A stretch of DNA of 64,000 nt from Polynucleobacter sp. HIN5 (GTDB lineage Bacteria > Pseudomonadota > Gammaproteobacteria > Burkholderiales > Burkholderiaceae): contig NZ_AP028136.1 in assembly GCF_030297555.1 (NCBI RefSeq), positions 992,001 through 1,056,000 on the forward strand, given 5' to 3'. Made by a program: the position numbers and the translations under genes. Below are positions 51,645-60,343 of this stretch, piece by piece; position 1 is the stretch's first letter; the number at the start of each line of letters is the position of its first letter. The notes below the pieces were generated by a model, which had not been told where the DNA came from, did no database searches, and saw only the letters and a program-made list of their open reading frames with translations.

Positions 51645-52469
51645 CTAGTGACTAAAGCCGGCGAGGTACTCGGCCCAAGGGGCTTTACCTTGCTTGGCAT
51701 CCTGCTCGAGTTGCTGCTTCACATAGACGAGTTCTTCGTCATACTCATCAGCAGTAAAGCCACCACGCATCTGTTGAAAGCGGCAGTAGACCAAATAGGT
51801 ATTGACCACATCGGTCTCGCAATACTGTCGGATTTGCTCAATCTCACCGCGTTGATACGCAGGCCATACTTGCGAGCCATCCATGCCCAGTTTTCCAGGA
51901 AAGCCGCACAGCTTCGCTAGCGCATCGAGCGGTGCATTAGCGCGCGCATTGTGTTTGGCCAAAACATCCATCAGATCAATGTGGCGCATGTGATAGCGGT
52001 TAATGTAGTTATTCCACTTAAAGTCTTTACTATCGCTGTCCATACTCTCACCCATCTCCCAGTAGCGCGGCGCGGCCACTTGGTTTAACAGCGCCCGATA
52101 ATGCAAGACCGGTAGATCAAAGCCGCTACCATTCCATGACACCAACTGGGGAGTGTATTTTTCAATCAATTCATAAAAGGCTTGCACAAGGGTTTTCTCA
52201 TCATCGGCTGCGGTTCCGAGACTACCAACCTTAAATTGCGGTAAGCCCTCTTTGGTGGTTCTGCGAATCACGCACGAGATCGCAATGATCTTTTGCAAAT
52301 AGAGGGGTAAGAACTCGTGGCCGGTTTGGGCAGCACGTTCATCCATCGCAGCCTTTGCGACCTCAGCATCGCTCATCGAATCTGGATAAGAATTAAGTAA
52401 CCGTAGACCCGCTACATCCGGAACGGTCTCAATATCAAAAACCAGTACGCTGGGGATCGATTTAGCCAA
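51645..52469 (-). CDS. Predicted 3'-5' exonuclease, PolB-like domain
   Basis: A 274-residue DnaQ-like exonuclease. The metal-binding acidic residues are in VLVFDIETVPD (motif I), SWNGSGFDLPVLHYRA (motif II) and YCETDVVNTYLVY (motif III). The family is annotated as PolB-like 3'-5' exonuclease, with a role inferred in DNA repair or RNA trimming. No polymerase domain is present. It lies directly after nlpD, where rpoS is found in many relatives. Confidence 0.88.
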   Translation of the reverse strand: MAKSIPSVLVFDIETVPDVAGLRLLNSYPDSMSDAEVAKAAMDERAAQTGHEFLPLYLQKIIAISCVIRRTTKEGLPQFKVGSLGTAADDEKTLVQAFYELIEKYTPQLVSWNGSGFDLPVLHYRALLNQVAAPRYWEMGESMDSDSKDFKWNNYINRYHMRHIDLMDVLAKHNARANAPLDALAKLCGFPGKLGMDGSQVWPAYQRGEIEQIRQYCETDVVNTYLVYCRFQQMRGGFTADEYDEELVYVKQQLEQDAKQGKAPWAEYLAGFSH

Positions 52470-52483
52470 ACGGGTGATTACAG

Positions 52484-53317
52484 TTATTGCAAATACTGCA
52501 TCGGGTTAACGGGTTTGCCGTTCATGCGCACCTCAAAGTGCAACTTCACCATATTGGCATCGGAGTCGCCCATCTCAGCAATCCGTTGGCCCTTGCGCAC
52601 GTTCTCACCCTCTTTCACTAAGAGTGTACGGTTATGGGCATAGGCCGTGAGATAGGTGTTGTCATGCTTGACGATCACCAGATTGCCATAGCCTCGCAGA
52701 CTGTTGCCGGCATAAACCACTTTGCCATCGGCTGCCGCTTGAATGGGCTCACCCATCTTGCCGGCAATATCAATACCCTTGTTCTTGGCCTCATTGAACT
52801 CCTCAACCACTTTGCCCTTCGCGGGCCATGAGAGCTTAATGGGTGGATCCACAACATCGGCTTTGGGTTCAGCAACAGCGACCTCTTTCTCATCGGCTTT
52901 CTTGGCAACCACTTTCTTGTCGGCTGGCGCTTTACTGTCAGCGGGTTTGATTGGCTCAATGGGCTTGGTTGTTACCCGAGCGGCACTAGGCGGTGGCTTA
53001 ACCCGCAAGACCTGATCAACCTCAATCAAATTAGGGTCGGTGATGTTGTTCCATGCTGCAATGTCCCGATAGGACTGCCCGTTATCGAGCGCAATCCGAA
53101 TCAAGGTATCCCCGCGCTTAACCCGATAGAACCCAGGCGGCACTGGCTCTTGAGCAGGTATGCTGGCTACCGGCGCACTGCGATCTGTAATGGTGGCTGG
53201 CTTGGTTCTTGGAGGGGTCGAGCATGCTGCAAGCCCAAAAGCGATAACCGCTACGAGAGCGGTCTGGCCGACGCGAATCGTGTATCGGGATTGTGGGCTG
53301 TCATGCAATGGGTTCAT
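52484..53317 (-). CDS. nlpD: LysM/M23 lipoprotein NlpD (division amidase activator)
   Basis: A 277-residue outer-membrane lipoprotein with lipobox LAAC (Cys32). A LysM domain lies at about 61-109 ([15 protein letters not shown]), then a Lys/Ala linker, then a LytM/M23 domain at about 175-276. The first zinc His of M23 enzymes is replaced (NKGIDIAG), as in E. coli NlpD, so it should activate an amidase rather than cut itself. It overlaps the pcm stop by 4 bp, giving the order surE-pcm-nlpD. Confidence 0.92.
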   Translation of the reverse strand: MNPLHDSPQSRYTIRVGQTALVAVIAFGLAACSTPPRTKPATITDRSAPVASIPAQEPVPPGFYRVKRGDTLIRIALDNGQSYRDIAAWNNITDPNLIEVDQVLRVKPPPSAARVTTKPIEPIKPADSKAPADKKVVAKKADEKEVAVAEPKADVVDPPIKLSWPAKGKVVEEFNEAKNKGIDIAGKMGEPIQAAADGKVVYAGNSLRGYGNLVIVKHDNTYLTAYAHNRTLLVKEGENVRKGQRIAEMGDSDANMVKLHFEVRMNGKPVNPMQYLQ

Positions 53318-53967
53318 ATCACCCCTGATTGTAAGGGCACAAAAAAGACCTCATCAAGTGCGGTCCTTTGATAGCGGTGGGAGCTCACCCGCTCAATGAG
53401 TAAGAGCTGTTGCTCGGTCTCGCTTTTAGAGACCGGCGCAATTAAGCGCCCCCCAATCGCCAGTTGATCCAATAAGGGGTCGGGCACCCCCAACCCCGCC
53501 GCTGCCAGGATGATTCCGTCAAAAGGTGCCGCTTGCGCTAGCCCGCGGATTCCGTCGCCATAGATGAGGCGCAAATTGGCGATGCGGAAGGGTCGTAATT
53601 TGGTGCGAGCCAGATCATGCAAAGCACGAACTCGCTCAATCGAGTAAACCTCTTGCGCTAACAAACTCAGCACCGCTGCTTGGTAGCCACATCCCGTACC
53701 AATCTCTAGCACCTTGCCCAAGGGTTGTTTGTTTTTATGCAAGAGCTCAATCATGCGCGCCACCACCGAGGGCTTCGAGATGGTTTGCTGATGACCAATC
53801 GGTAATGCCGAGTCTTCATAGGCTTGCGCGTGCAATCCAGCATCCACAAATGAATGGCGTGGTACGGTGGCAATGGCTTGCAAGACCTGCGGGTTCTTAA
53901 TCCCCACCGCATGCACCTTGCGTGCGAGGTCTTGGCGATGCCCAGCGAAGCGCTCGGCTGCTTTCAT
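53314..53967 (-). CDS. pcm: Protein-L-isoaspartate O-methyltransferase
   Basis: Repairs isoaspartyl residues with SAM. Blocks seen are [33 protein letters not shown] and the SAM site [16 protein letters not shown]. From ATG 53967 it has 217 residues, matching E. coli Pcm (208), and overlaps the surE stop as ATGA. A longer reading from 54051 would lie inside surE and adds no known sequence. Confidence 0.95.
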   Translation of the reverse strand: MKAAERFAGHRQDLARKVHAVGIKNPQVLQAIATVPRHSFVDAGLHAQAYEDSALPIGHQQTISKPSVVARMIELLHKNKQPLGKVLEIGTGCGYQAAVLSLLAQEVYSIERVRALHDLARTKLRPFRIANLRLIYGDGIRGLAQAAPFDGIILAAAGLGVPDPLLDQLAIGGRLIAPVSKSETEQQLLLIERVSSHRYQRTALDEVFFVPLQSGVI

Positions 53968-54749
53968 TCGCGGTCCCAACCGGATGCGCGCATACTGGCT
54001 TGACGCGCATGGTGTGTGAGATCGAGTTGCATCGGCGTAATTGAGATGCATCCCTCATTAATCGCATGAAAATCCGTCCCTGGAGAGATATCACGTGCTT
54101 CGCCTGCGGGACCAATCCAATAAATGTTTTCACCACGAGGATTTTGTTGCACGATCACGGGTTGCGAGTGATGGCGTGTTCCTAAGCGCGTCACCCGCCA
54201 GCGTTTGAGTTGCTCATAATGGCCATTGGGAATATTGACATTTAGTAAGGTGGCGATGCCATCGACTCGCTCCATCGGCTCTTGCAGAGCCTGGGTCACG
54301 ATGTCGCGCGCCGCCTTTGCAGCATCCTCAATTTGAGCCCAGCCGCGATCTACTTGTGAGAATGCAATACCCGGTACCCCAAACATCACGCCTTCAATTG
54401 CAGCGGCGACGGTGCCTGAGTAGAGGACATCTTCTCCCATGTTCTCGCCTTGATTAATTCCGGAGACCACCAGATCGGGTTTACTCTCCAAAAATCCGGT
54501 CATGGCCATGTGTACACAGTCGGTGGGCGTGCCGTTCACAAACAGAAATCCATCGCGCTCACCACCGGCGACCCGATGAATACTCAAGGGTCGTGAGAGT
54601 GTCAGCGAGTTCGATGCGCCACTGTGGTTTTGCTCGGGCGCCACAATCGTTAACTTGCCTAAGGGACGTAAGGCATTGACCAAAGCGAGTAAGCCGGGGG
54701 CTAAATAGCCATCGTCATTACTCACTAAGATGTGTGGGACTTTACTCAT
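53964..54749 (-). CDS. surE: 5'/3'-nucleotidase SurE
   Basis: Metal-dependent phosphatase removing phosphate from nucleoside monophosphates in the family. The metal site is in [14 protein letters not shown], followed by [15 protein letters not shown] and [21 protein letters not shown]. The 261-residue length is normal. First gene of surE-pcm-nlpD, 20 bp after recR. Confidence 0.97.
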   Translation of the reverse strand: MSKVPHILVSNDDGYLAPGLLALVNALRPLGKLTIVAPEQNHSGASNSLTLSRPLSIHRVAGGERDGFLFVNGTPTDCVHMAMTGFLESKPDLVVSGINQGENMGEDVLYSGTVAAAIEGVMFGVPGIAFSQVDRGWAQIEDAAKAARDIVTQALQEPMERVDGIATLLNVNIPNGHYEQLKRWRVTRLGTRHHSQPVIVQQNPRGENIYWIGPAGEARDISPGTDFHAINEGCISITPMQLDLTHHARQASMRASGWDRE

Positions 54750-54769
54750 AAATGCTTTCGTTAATGGAT

Positions 54770-55402
54770 TTAGCTGATGGAGCGGCGATCGAGTAAGGCG
54801 CGAGCCAAGGTGCCAGCATCCACATACTCCAACTCGCCACCCACCGGAATGCCGCGGGCAATGCGGGTTGCTTTAATGCCTTTGATCTTTAAGACCTCGC
54901 CAATGTAATGGGCGGTGGCCTCACCCTCGCTCGTGAAGTTGGTAGCAAGGACCACTTCACGCACGGGTCCACCAAACTCCGGTTTCTCGATCCGATCAAG
55001 GAGGCGATCAAAATGAATCTCATTGGGGCCCATGCCATCCAGTGGTGAGATACGCCCCATCAGCACGAAGTACTGACCCTTAAAGCTCATGGTTTGCTCA
55101 ACCATCACTTGATCGGCCGGGGTCTCCACCACGCACAGTAAGGCGGGATCGCGACGTGAATCGCTGCAGGTCGTACAAAGCTCGAGTTCAGTAAAGGTAT
55201 TACAACGCTGGCAATGGCCGATGGACTCGACTGCCTCACCCAATGACTGAGCTAGAACCGCGGCGCCATTGCGATCATGTTGCAATAAGTAATACGCCAT
55301 ACGTTGCGCTGATTTGGGGCCAACGCCTGGCAAGACCCTCAGGGCCTCCACCAAACGACTAAGTGCGTCTTGAGGCTCGTTTGGTGCTTTGGTCCGGCTC
55401 AT
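54770..55402 (-). CDS. recR: Recombination protein RecR
   Basis: RecF-pathway protein that loads RecA at gaps with RecO. An N-terminal helix-hairpin-helix ([18 protein letters not shown]) precedes the zinc finger [16 protein letters not shown] and the Toprim domain ([16 protein letters not shown]). The 210-residue length is slightly above 200. It follows ybaB by 6 bp, in the usual dnaX-ybaB-recR order. Confidence 0.97.
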   Translation of the reverse strand: MSRTKAPNEPQDALSRLVEALRVLPGVGPKSAQRMAYYLLQHDRNGAAVLAQSLGEAVESIGHCQRCNTFTELELCTTCSDSRRDPALLCVVETPADQVMVEQTMSFKGQYFVLMGRISPLDGMGPNEIHFDRLLDRIEKPEFGGPVREVVLATNFTSEGEATAHYIGEVLKIKGIKATRIARGIPVGGELEYVDAGTLARALLDRRSIS

Positions 55403-55408
55403 CAGACT

Positions 55409-55732
55409 TTAAAACGGTAACTTAAATCCGGGGGGCATGGGCATCCCAGCAGTTGCGCCCGACATGAGGGCTTGGCTAGCGGCTTCAGCCTGCTTGAATG
55501 CATCGGTATAGGCAGTGACCACCAGATCTTCGAGCATCTCGCGATCATCCATTGCTGCCGGATCAATTTGCACCCGCTTCATCTCATACTTGCCGCTAAT
55601 CGTGACCTTCACCATGCCGCCAGCGGCTTGGCCCGTGAGTTCCAAGGCATTGAGCTCCTCTTGGGCGCGCTTCATCTTCTCTTGCATTTGCTGGGCTTGC
55701 TTCATTAAACCCGCAATTTGACCTTTCATCAT
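55409..55732 (-). CDS. ybaB: YbaB/EbfC nucleoid-associated protein
   Basis: A 107-residue DNA-binding dimer of the YbaB family. The start [20 protein letters not shown] and the motif [17 protein letters not shown] are diagnostic; the C-terminus is Gly/Met/Pro-rich (MPPGFKLPF). It lies between dnaX and recR. ATG 55729, one codon in, is an alternative start. Confidence 0.96.
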   Translation of the reverse strand: MMKGQIAGLMKQAQQMQEKMKRAQEELNALELTGQAAGGMVKVTISGKYEMKRVQIDPAAMDDREMLEDLVVTAYTDAFKQAEAASQALMSGATAGMPMPPGFKLPF

Positions 55733-55755
55733 GGTGTGCTTCTCCGCTATTGAAA

Positions 55756-57420
55756 TTAATTAATGGGACGAACTGAGCCTGAGACCACTTTGGCTCCGAA
55801 CTCACGCTCCAGCTCTTTTAGGAATGGGTCTTCAGCAAGTTGCTCTTCGGCATTGAGTTTTTTCTCTTCGTAAATTTGGGCATCTACTTTAGCAATCGTG
55901 TGATTAGCCTTACCCTCACCCAATTGCAGCTTCACGGGTTTACCGTACTGCGCCCGGAGGGTCTCCCCAAAACGGGCGAGCGCATCATCCGTCGCCAGCT
56001 GAGGCATTGCGGTCGTCAGAGTAATAAAGAGTGTCGTTGGGGTGTCGCGCCACTCCACCAGTTCGGTTTGGTGAGCCAGTTGTTGCAAGAGTCCTCGCAA
56101 TGGCAAATTACGTACCATCGCATGCCAATCGGGTTTGATCTCACTATTGAGGTTCGGCGTATGGGTGGCGGTTTCGGGTGCAGTATTTGTAACAGTACTC
56201 GCAACAGTCTTTGCAACCGGCTTTGCTTCTACTGACTTGTTTACAGGAGCGGCTGATTTAGGAGTTGCTTGCGTAGCAGGCTTGGGTATGCTGTTCGCTG
56301 TTACTGAAGTGCTACCACTGCCACCGGGTTTGAAGGCTAACATTCGTAGAAGCGCCATTGCAAATCCAGCTTGCTCATCGGGGGCCAATGACAAATCAGC
56401 ACGACTGGTAATAGCGATCTGATAAAAGAGTTGGGTCTCTTCGGGAGTAAACGCCTTCGTAAGCCTACGAATCTCATTTGCCTCTGGCCAATCCTCCAAT
56501 ACGGAGTCAGGCACGATCTGGGCTGTGGCTATTTTGTGTAAGAGACTGGCGAGATCTTGGAGCGCTAAGGAGAAGGACATACTGCGCAGACCCATCTCTT
56601 CCGCAATGTCGTTTAGAGTTTTGCCATGTTTATTCTGTAGAGCATCTAAGATCTTGATGAGATAGGTCTCGTCAATCGTGCCCAACATGGTGCGGACCGC
56701 GGCCTCTGTGACCGGTCCTGCTGCATAGGCAATTGCTTGGTCGGTAAGCGATAGTGCATCGCGCATGGATCCCTGGGCGGCTTTTGCAATCACACGCAAG
56801 GCATTCGGTTCAGCAGTCACTGACTCCGAACCCAGAATCTGCTGCAAGTGCTCTACGATCAAAGGGACTGGCATTTGCTTAAGATTGAACTGCAAGCAGC
56901 GAGAGAGTACGGTGACCGGTACCTTTTGGGGATCGGTGGTCGCCAAGATGAACTTCACATGCGGCGGTGGCTCTTCCAAGGTCTTGAGCATGGCATTAAA
57001 GGCATGCGTAGAGAGCATATGCACCTCGTCGATCATATAGACCTTAAAGCGAGCACTGCTGGGTGCATAAGCGGCTTTCTCTAATAATGAGACCATCTCA
57101 TCCACACCACGATTACTCGCCGCATCCATCTCAATGTAATCAACAAAACGTCCGGCATCAATCTCGGTGCAGGCTTGGCATTGGCCACAAGGTTCTGAGG
57201 TCATTTGCCCTTTGCCATCTACTCCGGTGCAATTGAGGGCTTTGGCCATGATGCGAGAGATGGTGGTCTTACCGACTCCACGGGTGCCCGTGAATAACCA
57301 TGCGTGGTGTAAGCGGCCTTGATCTAAGGCATGGGTTAAGGCTTTCACTACGTGATCCTGACCCACCAGTTCAGTGAAGGTTTTAGGGCGCCATTTACGA
57401 GCCAGTGCAAGTGCAGTCAT
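55756..57420 (-). CDS. dnaX: DNA polymerase III subunit gamma/tau
   Basis: AAA+ clamp-loader subunit. It starts [15 protein letters not shown]; Walker A is [14 protein letters not shown], the zinc module is [13 protein letters not shown] plus an upstream Cys, and [22 protein letters not shown] gives Walker B. The tau part follows after about residue 380 with an Ala/Pro/Thr linker. ATG at 57420 fits the family; an upstream extension to 57483 would run into the 4.5S RNA gene. The total is 554 residues. It is divergent from the 4.5S RNA gene. Confidence 0.96.
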   Translation of the reverse strand: MTALALARKWRPKTFTELVGQDHVVKALTHALDQGRLHHAWLFTGTRGVGKTTISRIMAKALNCTGVDGKGQMTSEPCGQCQACTEIDAGRFVDYIEMDAASNRGVDEMVSLLEKAAYAPSSARFKVYMIDEVHMLSTHAFNAMLKTLEEPPPHVKFILATTDPQKVPVTVLSRCLQFNLKQMPVPLIVEHLQQILGSESVTAEPNALRVIAKAAQGSMRDALSLTDQAIAYAAGPVTEAAVRTMLGTIDETYLIKILDALQNKHGKTLNDIAEEMGLRSMSFSLALQDLASLLHKIATAQIVPDSVLEDWPEANEIRRLTKAFTPEETQLFYQIAITSRADLSLAPDEQAGFAMALLRMLAFKPGGSGSTSVTANSIPKPATQATPKSAAPVNKSVEAKPVAKTVASTVTNTAPETATHTPNLNSEIKPDWHAMVRNLPLRGLLQQLAHQTELVEWRDTPTTLFITLTTAMPQLATDDALARFGETLRAQYGKPVKLQLGEGKANHTIAKVDAQIYEEKKLNAEEQLAEDPFLKELEREFGAKVVSGSVRPIN

Positions 57421-57440
57421 GGACTCAATTCTAACAAGGC

Positions 57441-57446
57441 TACAAT
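57441..57446 (+). promoter_or_regulatory. -10 box of the 4.5S RNA promoter
   Basis: TACAAT lies about 7-10 bp before the RNA 5' end. ATGGAC at 57419-57424 is a possible -35 with a 16-bp spacer; it would overlap the dnaX start codon. Confidence 0.5.
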
Positions 57447-57449
57447 AAG

Positions 57450-57552
57450 AATGGACGGGCCTCCTCGCATGGTGGCTTGGCAACCTGGTCAGGTCGGGAA
57501 CGAAGCAGCCATACCCAAATACTATCAGTGCCGAGGGTCGGGCTCGTCCTTA
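57450..57552 (+). ncRNA. ffs: 4.5S RNA (small signal recognition particle RNA)
   Basis: The conserved SRP domain IV apex is present: CAGGTCGGGAACGAAGCAGCC-type sequence around 57485-57510, with a GGAA tetraloop. Relative to E. coli the closing C-G pair is swapped to G-C, a compensated change. The terminal stem GGACG (57453-57457) / CGTCC (57545-57549) closes a long hairpin and is followed by TTATTT. The position beside dnaX is common in proteobacteria. Ends are estimated from the stem. Confidence 0.93.
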
Positions 57553-57585
57553 TTTCCTAGTGATGCAAATGAATCGATCGTTTAG

Positions 57586-57738
57586 CTATTTGCTAAATAA
57601 TCCGAGAAATACCCCAAGTAAACTTTTGAAGGTCAAATAGGTAATTCCTAGGATTGTGATTGCCATGAGCAAGCGAGAGCCAAACTCAATACGGAATATT
57701 TTGGCTCGATTGTGAGTAAGTTCGATTAAAAACACCAT
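57586..57738 (-). CDS. Small hypothetical membrane protein (50 aa)
   Basis: A 50-codon ORF lies in the 315-bp stretch between the 4.5S RNA and the thioredoxin-like gene. The protein starts MVFLIELTHNRAKIFRIEFG with several basic residues. A hydrophobic stretch from about residue 23 to 48 (LLMAITILGITYL, then LLGVFLGLF) ends in SK. The charge pattern and Tyr/Phe/Leu content look like a real single-segment membrane protein. Only a weak ribosome site (AGG about 10 nt upstream) is seen. I do not recognise a family. It could also be chance. Confidence 0.42.
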   Translation of the reverse strand: MVFLIELTHNRAKIFRIEFGSRLLMAITILGITYLTFKSLLGVFLGLFSK

Positions 57739-57864
57739 TCTGAATGCCTAACCTTTTGGATTTAATAATTACTAGATTATTAGCATGTATATGGTTTGTG
57801 AAGAAGGTTGGGGCTAAATGTTTGTAATCACAATGGAAGTAGTAAGTAGGTATTACTTGATTAT

Positions 57865-58347
57865 TTACTGAACTTTCGCAAAGCGCTTAAGGTCTGCATA
57901 CTCCTCAGGAAATATCTCGCCGATTTCCCGGTAAATAATTTTGTTGTTCTTGTCCAGAATAATGAGGATGGGTATGCCCTTCACCTTGCCCATTGATTTT
58001 TGCAGTTCCGGAGTCATCATCGCTGCTGGGAATGTGTACTTATTGTTCTCCATGTATTGCTTGGCAAGTAATGGGTTCTTATCAATGGAGATGGTAATGA
58101 CGTTCAGTGAGTTGGGTGGTAACTCTTTATAGAGTTTCTCAAGGTAAGCATTTTGCTTCTTACAAAATGGGCACCAGGTGGCCCATACCTGGATTAAGGT
58201 GTTCTTGGTGTTGTTGGCCGGTATGGCATACGGCACGCTATTGAGTGTTTGCATTGGCCCTAACTCAATGGTTTGGCCAACCGTCAGCGCCAGGGCCAAG
58301 CTTGGCAGAAGCATGAGGCACACGATCAGGAGTTTGAAGATTCTCAT
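57865..58347 (-). CDS. Thioredoxin-like (TlpA/redoxin) exported protein
   Basis: A 160-residue protein with signal peptide MRIFKLLIVCLMLLPSLALA. The thioredoxin fold has the redox motif WATWCPFCKK (Cys59, Cys62) and a cis-Pro segment KGIPILIILD. It is expected in the periplasm as a thiol-disulfide reductase of the TlpA/ResA type; the CPFC pair and the partner are not diagnostic. GGGG precedes the ATG. It is divergent from the WYL regulator gene. Confidence 0.88.
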   Translation of the reverse strand: MRIFKLLIVCLMLLPSLALALTVGQTIELGPMQTLNSVPYAIPANNTKNTLIQVWATWCPFCKKQNAYLEKLYKELPPNSLNVITISIDKNPLLAKQYMENNKYTFPAAMMTPELQKSMGKVKGIPILIILDKNNKIIYREIGEIFPEEYADLKRFAKVQ

Positions 58348-58398
58348 ACCCCAATGCTAACTGAAGTGATTAGCACCTGGGGCTCGTATATGGCGTCA

Positions 58399-58432
58399 TT
58401 GACTTACCTTAAACTGGCTCATATAGTGAGCC
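58399..58432 (+). promoter_or_regulatory. WYL-gene promoter with palindrome around the -10
   Basis: -35 TTGACT (58399-58404) and -10 TATAGT (58422-58427) have a 17-bp spacer. The inverted repeat GGCTCA-TATAG-TGAGCC (58416-58432) encloses the -10. A bound protein there would block RNA polymerase, which suggests repression, perhaps by the WYL protein itself. Confidence 0.72.
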
Positions 58433-58477
58433 TTTTATGGCCCATGCTAATGCCTATTTAGTTATGAAAGATTGCTC

Positions 58478-59455
58478 ATGAGCGATATGGAGCGCTTGCA
58501 CAAGATTAAGTACATGATCCAGAGTCGGGGTTGCGTGCCGATTGAGGATTTCTTGAGTGGCTTAGAAATCTCGCGCGCAACCTTCAAACGCGATCTTGAC
58601 TATCTGCGTGATCGCATGAACGCGCCAATTGTCTACAACCGCGCTATGGGTGGCTATCGCTTTGATAAGCCCAATGCTGGTGATAAGTTTGAGTTACCCG
58701 GCTTGTGGTTCTCTGAAAAGGAGGCGACTGCCCTCGTTCTGATGCAACACCTATTATCCAATCTAGATACCAATGGCTTACTGAGCCCCCATATTGCACC
58801 GCTAATAAATATCATTGATGGCATCTTAGGACAATCCGAGATCTCTGCAAAAGAGTTACGTAAACGCATTAAGGTCTTTGGTGTGTCAGCCCGCAAGAAT
58901 GTGCTCGAGAACTTTGAAGAGGTCGGTATCTCACTCCTAAAGCGCCAGCGCTTACACCTGTCCTATTACTCCAAGGGTAAGGATGAATCAACCGAGCGTG
59001 ATGTATCACCACAGCGCTTAATTTTCTATCGGGATAACTGGTACCTCGATGCGTATTGCCATCTACGCAAAGGTCTACGAAGTTTTGCCATGGATGGAAT
59101 TCAGGCAGCCCATGTATTAGATGAAAAGGCAATTGAGGTTCCCGAAAAAGAATTACATGAAAACTTTGCAGAGAGTTATGGCATCTTCTCTGGTAAGGCC
59201 ACGCAACGCGCCAAATTACGCTTTACCCCAGAGAAAGCCCGCTGGGTTGCTGCGGAGACCTGGCATGGCCAGCAAGTAAGTAGCTTCGATAAAGAAGGCA
59301 ATTACCTCCTTGAGTTTGATTACAACCAAGATCCGGAACTCATCATGGAGATCATGAAGCATGGGGATGGTGTTGAGGTGCTGGCGCCTGCCAGTTTGCG
59401 TAAACGTGTTGCCGAGGAGCTTCTAAAGGCCGCCAAGCGCTATCAATCATTGTGA
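58478..59455 (+). CDS. WYL-domain transcriptional regulator (YafY family)
   Basis: A 325-residue regulator. The N-terminal helix-turn-helix (DMERLHKIKYMIQSRGCVPI, ISRATFKRDLDYLRDR) precedes a WYL domain at about 145-230. The Trp-Tyr-Leu signature appears as RDNWYLDAYCHLRKGLRSF. A C-terminal WCX-type extension follows. WYL domains sense ligands or nucleic acids, and such regulators often repress their own gene. ATG at 58478 is used; a TTG two codons earlier is in frame. Possible targets are its own promoter and the adjacent genes. Confidence 0.93.
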   Translation: MSDMERLHKIKYMIQSRGCVPIEDFLSGLEISRATFKRDLDYLRDRMNAPIVYNRAMGGYRFDKPNAGDKFELPGLWFSEKEATALVLMQHLLSNLDTNGLLSPHIAPLINIIDGILGQSEISAKELRKRIKVFGVSARKNVLENFEEVGISLLKRQRLHLSYYSKGKDESTERDVSPQRLIFYRDNWYLDAYCHLRKGLRSFAMDGIQAAHVLDEKAIEVPEKELHENFAESYGIFSGKATQRAKLRFTPEKARWVAAETWHGQQVSSFDKEGNYLLEFDYNQDPELIMEIMKHGDGVEVLAPASLRKRVAEELLKAAKRYQSL

Positions 59456-59500
59456 TGCGTGCCATCTCACCATAAAATCAATTATCCGAACGAGGTGCAT

Positions 59501-59854
59501 ATGATCCCAATCATTAAACGAATCATTCTGAGCTGCTTATTATTCAATCTTGGTCTTGCTCATGCCCATCACGGTTGGTCTGAATATGATCAAACCAAGA
59601 CCGTGAAGCTCACCGGCACGATTACTCAAAGCGGCTATGAGCATCCGCATGGAGTCATTAAGTTAAATGCCGATGGCAAGTCGTGGACCATCGTGCTGGC
59701 CCCACCCTTTCGGATGGAAAATCGGGGCTTGAGTAAAAGTGATATTGCTAATGGTTCGCAAATCACGGTGGAGGGCTATATCAATCGCACCCAACCCGAT
59801 GAACTGCGTGCCGAGCGCATCACTGCTGGCTCTAAAACCATTGAACTGCGCTAA
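59501..59854 (+). CDS. DUF6152 family exported protein
   Basis: A 117-residue protein with signal peptide MIPIIKRIILSCLLFNLGLAHA, so mature HHGWSEYDQ begins with two His. This HHxWSxYD start and the following OB-like strands (LTGTITQSGYEHPHGVI, ITVEGYINRTQPDELRAERI) fit DUF6152. The function is unknown. A His-rich mature N-terminus suggests metal binding, which is inference. ATG 59501 has GAGG upstream. It overlaps the next gene by 1 bp. Confidence 0.82.
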   Translation: MIPIIKRIILSCLLFNLGLAHAHHGWSEYDQTKTVKLTGTITQSGYEHPHGVIKLNADGKSWTIVLAPPFRMENRGLSKSDIANGSQITVEGYINRTQPDELRAERITAGSKTIELR

Positions 59855-60300
59855 TGAGTAGTCCCGTCATGGCCTTGGAGGGCTTATGGCTAGCTCAGGC
59901 CATGAAGCACTCGACTTGGCTCTACCCTACGGTTGAGACCATGCACATCTGGGGCATTGGCATGCTCTTTGGAAGCGTGGTCATCATGGATTTACGGGTC
60001 TTAGGGTTTGGCAACAAACTCAATCTGTCGGACCTATCTCGCTTGGGCGTCTTGGTTGCATTTATCGGCTTTGGTCTAGCGGTTCTCACTGGGTCGCTGA
60101 TGTTTATTGCGCAAGCCTCTGAGCTCATTAGCTCACGCTTATTTATCCTCAAGATGTGCCTTATCTTCCTATTACTCGCCAATGCCATGATTCTGCGTAT
60201 GCGCACAGTAACAAATGGAATCAGTAAATTACAAGCCCTTCTATCACTCACCGGTTGGGCGAGTGTCATTGGGATGGGGCGTTGGTTGGCCTACGTTTGA
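59854..60300 (+). CDS. DUF6644 family membrane protein
   Basis: A 148-residue inner-membrane protein with four predicted segments. It starts MSSPVMALEGLWLAQAMKHS and has STWLYPTVETMHIWGIGMLF, with a conserved His in the second helix. This fits DUF6644, of unknown function. TAATG coupling with the DUF6152 gene points to a joint role in the envelope. Confidence 0.82.
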   Translation: MSSPVMALEGLWLAQAMKHSTWLYPTVETMHIWGIGMLFGSVVIMDLRVLGFGNKLNLSDLSRLGVLVAFIGFGLAVLTGSLMFIAQASELISSRLFILKMCLIFLLLANAMILRMRTVTNGISKLQALLSLTGWASVIGMGRWLAYV

Positions 60301-60303
60301 TCA

Positions 60304-60340
60304 ATACCCAATTTGGGTATGACCCTACCCATATTGGGTA
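60304..60340. repeat. Twin TACCCA/TGGGTA inverted repeats between convergent genes
   Basis: ATACCCA-ATT-TGGGTAT (60304-60320) and TACCCA-TAT-TGGGTA (60326-60340) are near-identical hairpins with cores 21 bp apart. They fill the 43-bp space between the DUF6644 gene and the parC stop. Neither is followed by a clear T-run. Confidence 0.7.
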
Positions 60341-60343
60341 TGT

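Noticed and set aside
53968..54051. 28-codon N-terminal extension of pcm
   Set aside because: Lies inside surE; ATG at 53967 gives ATGA coupling and the normal family length.
55756..57420. Programmed frameshift in dnaX to make a gamma subunit
   Set aside because: No A6G-type slippery site with a following hairpin is seen near the end of the AAA+ part; the only A-run is near the C-terminus.
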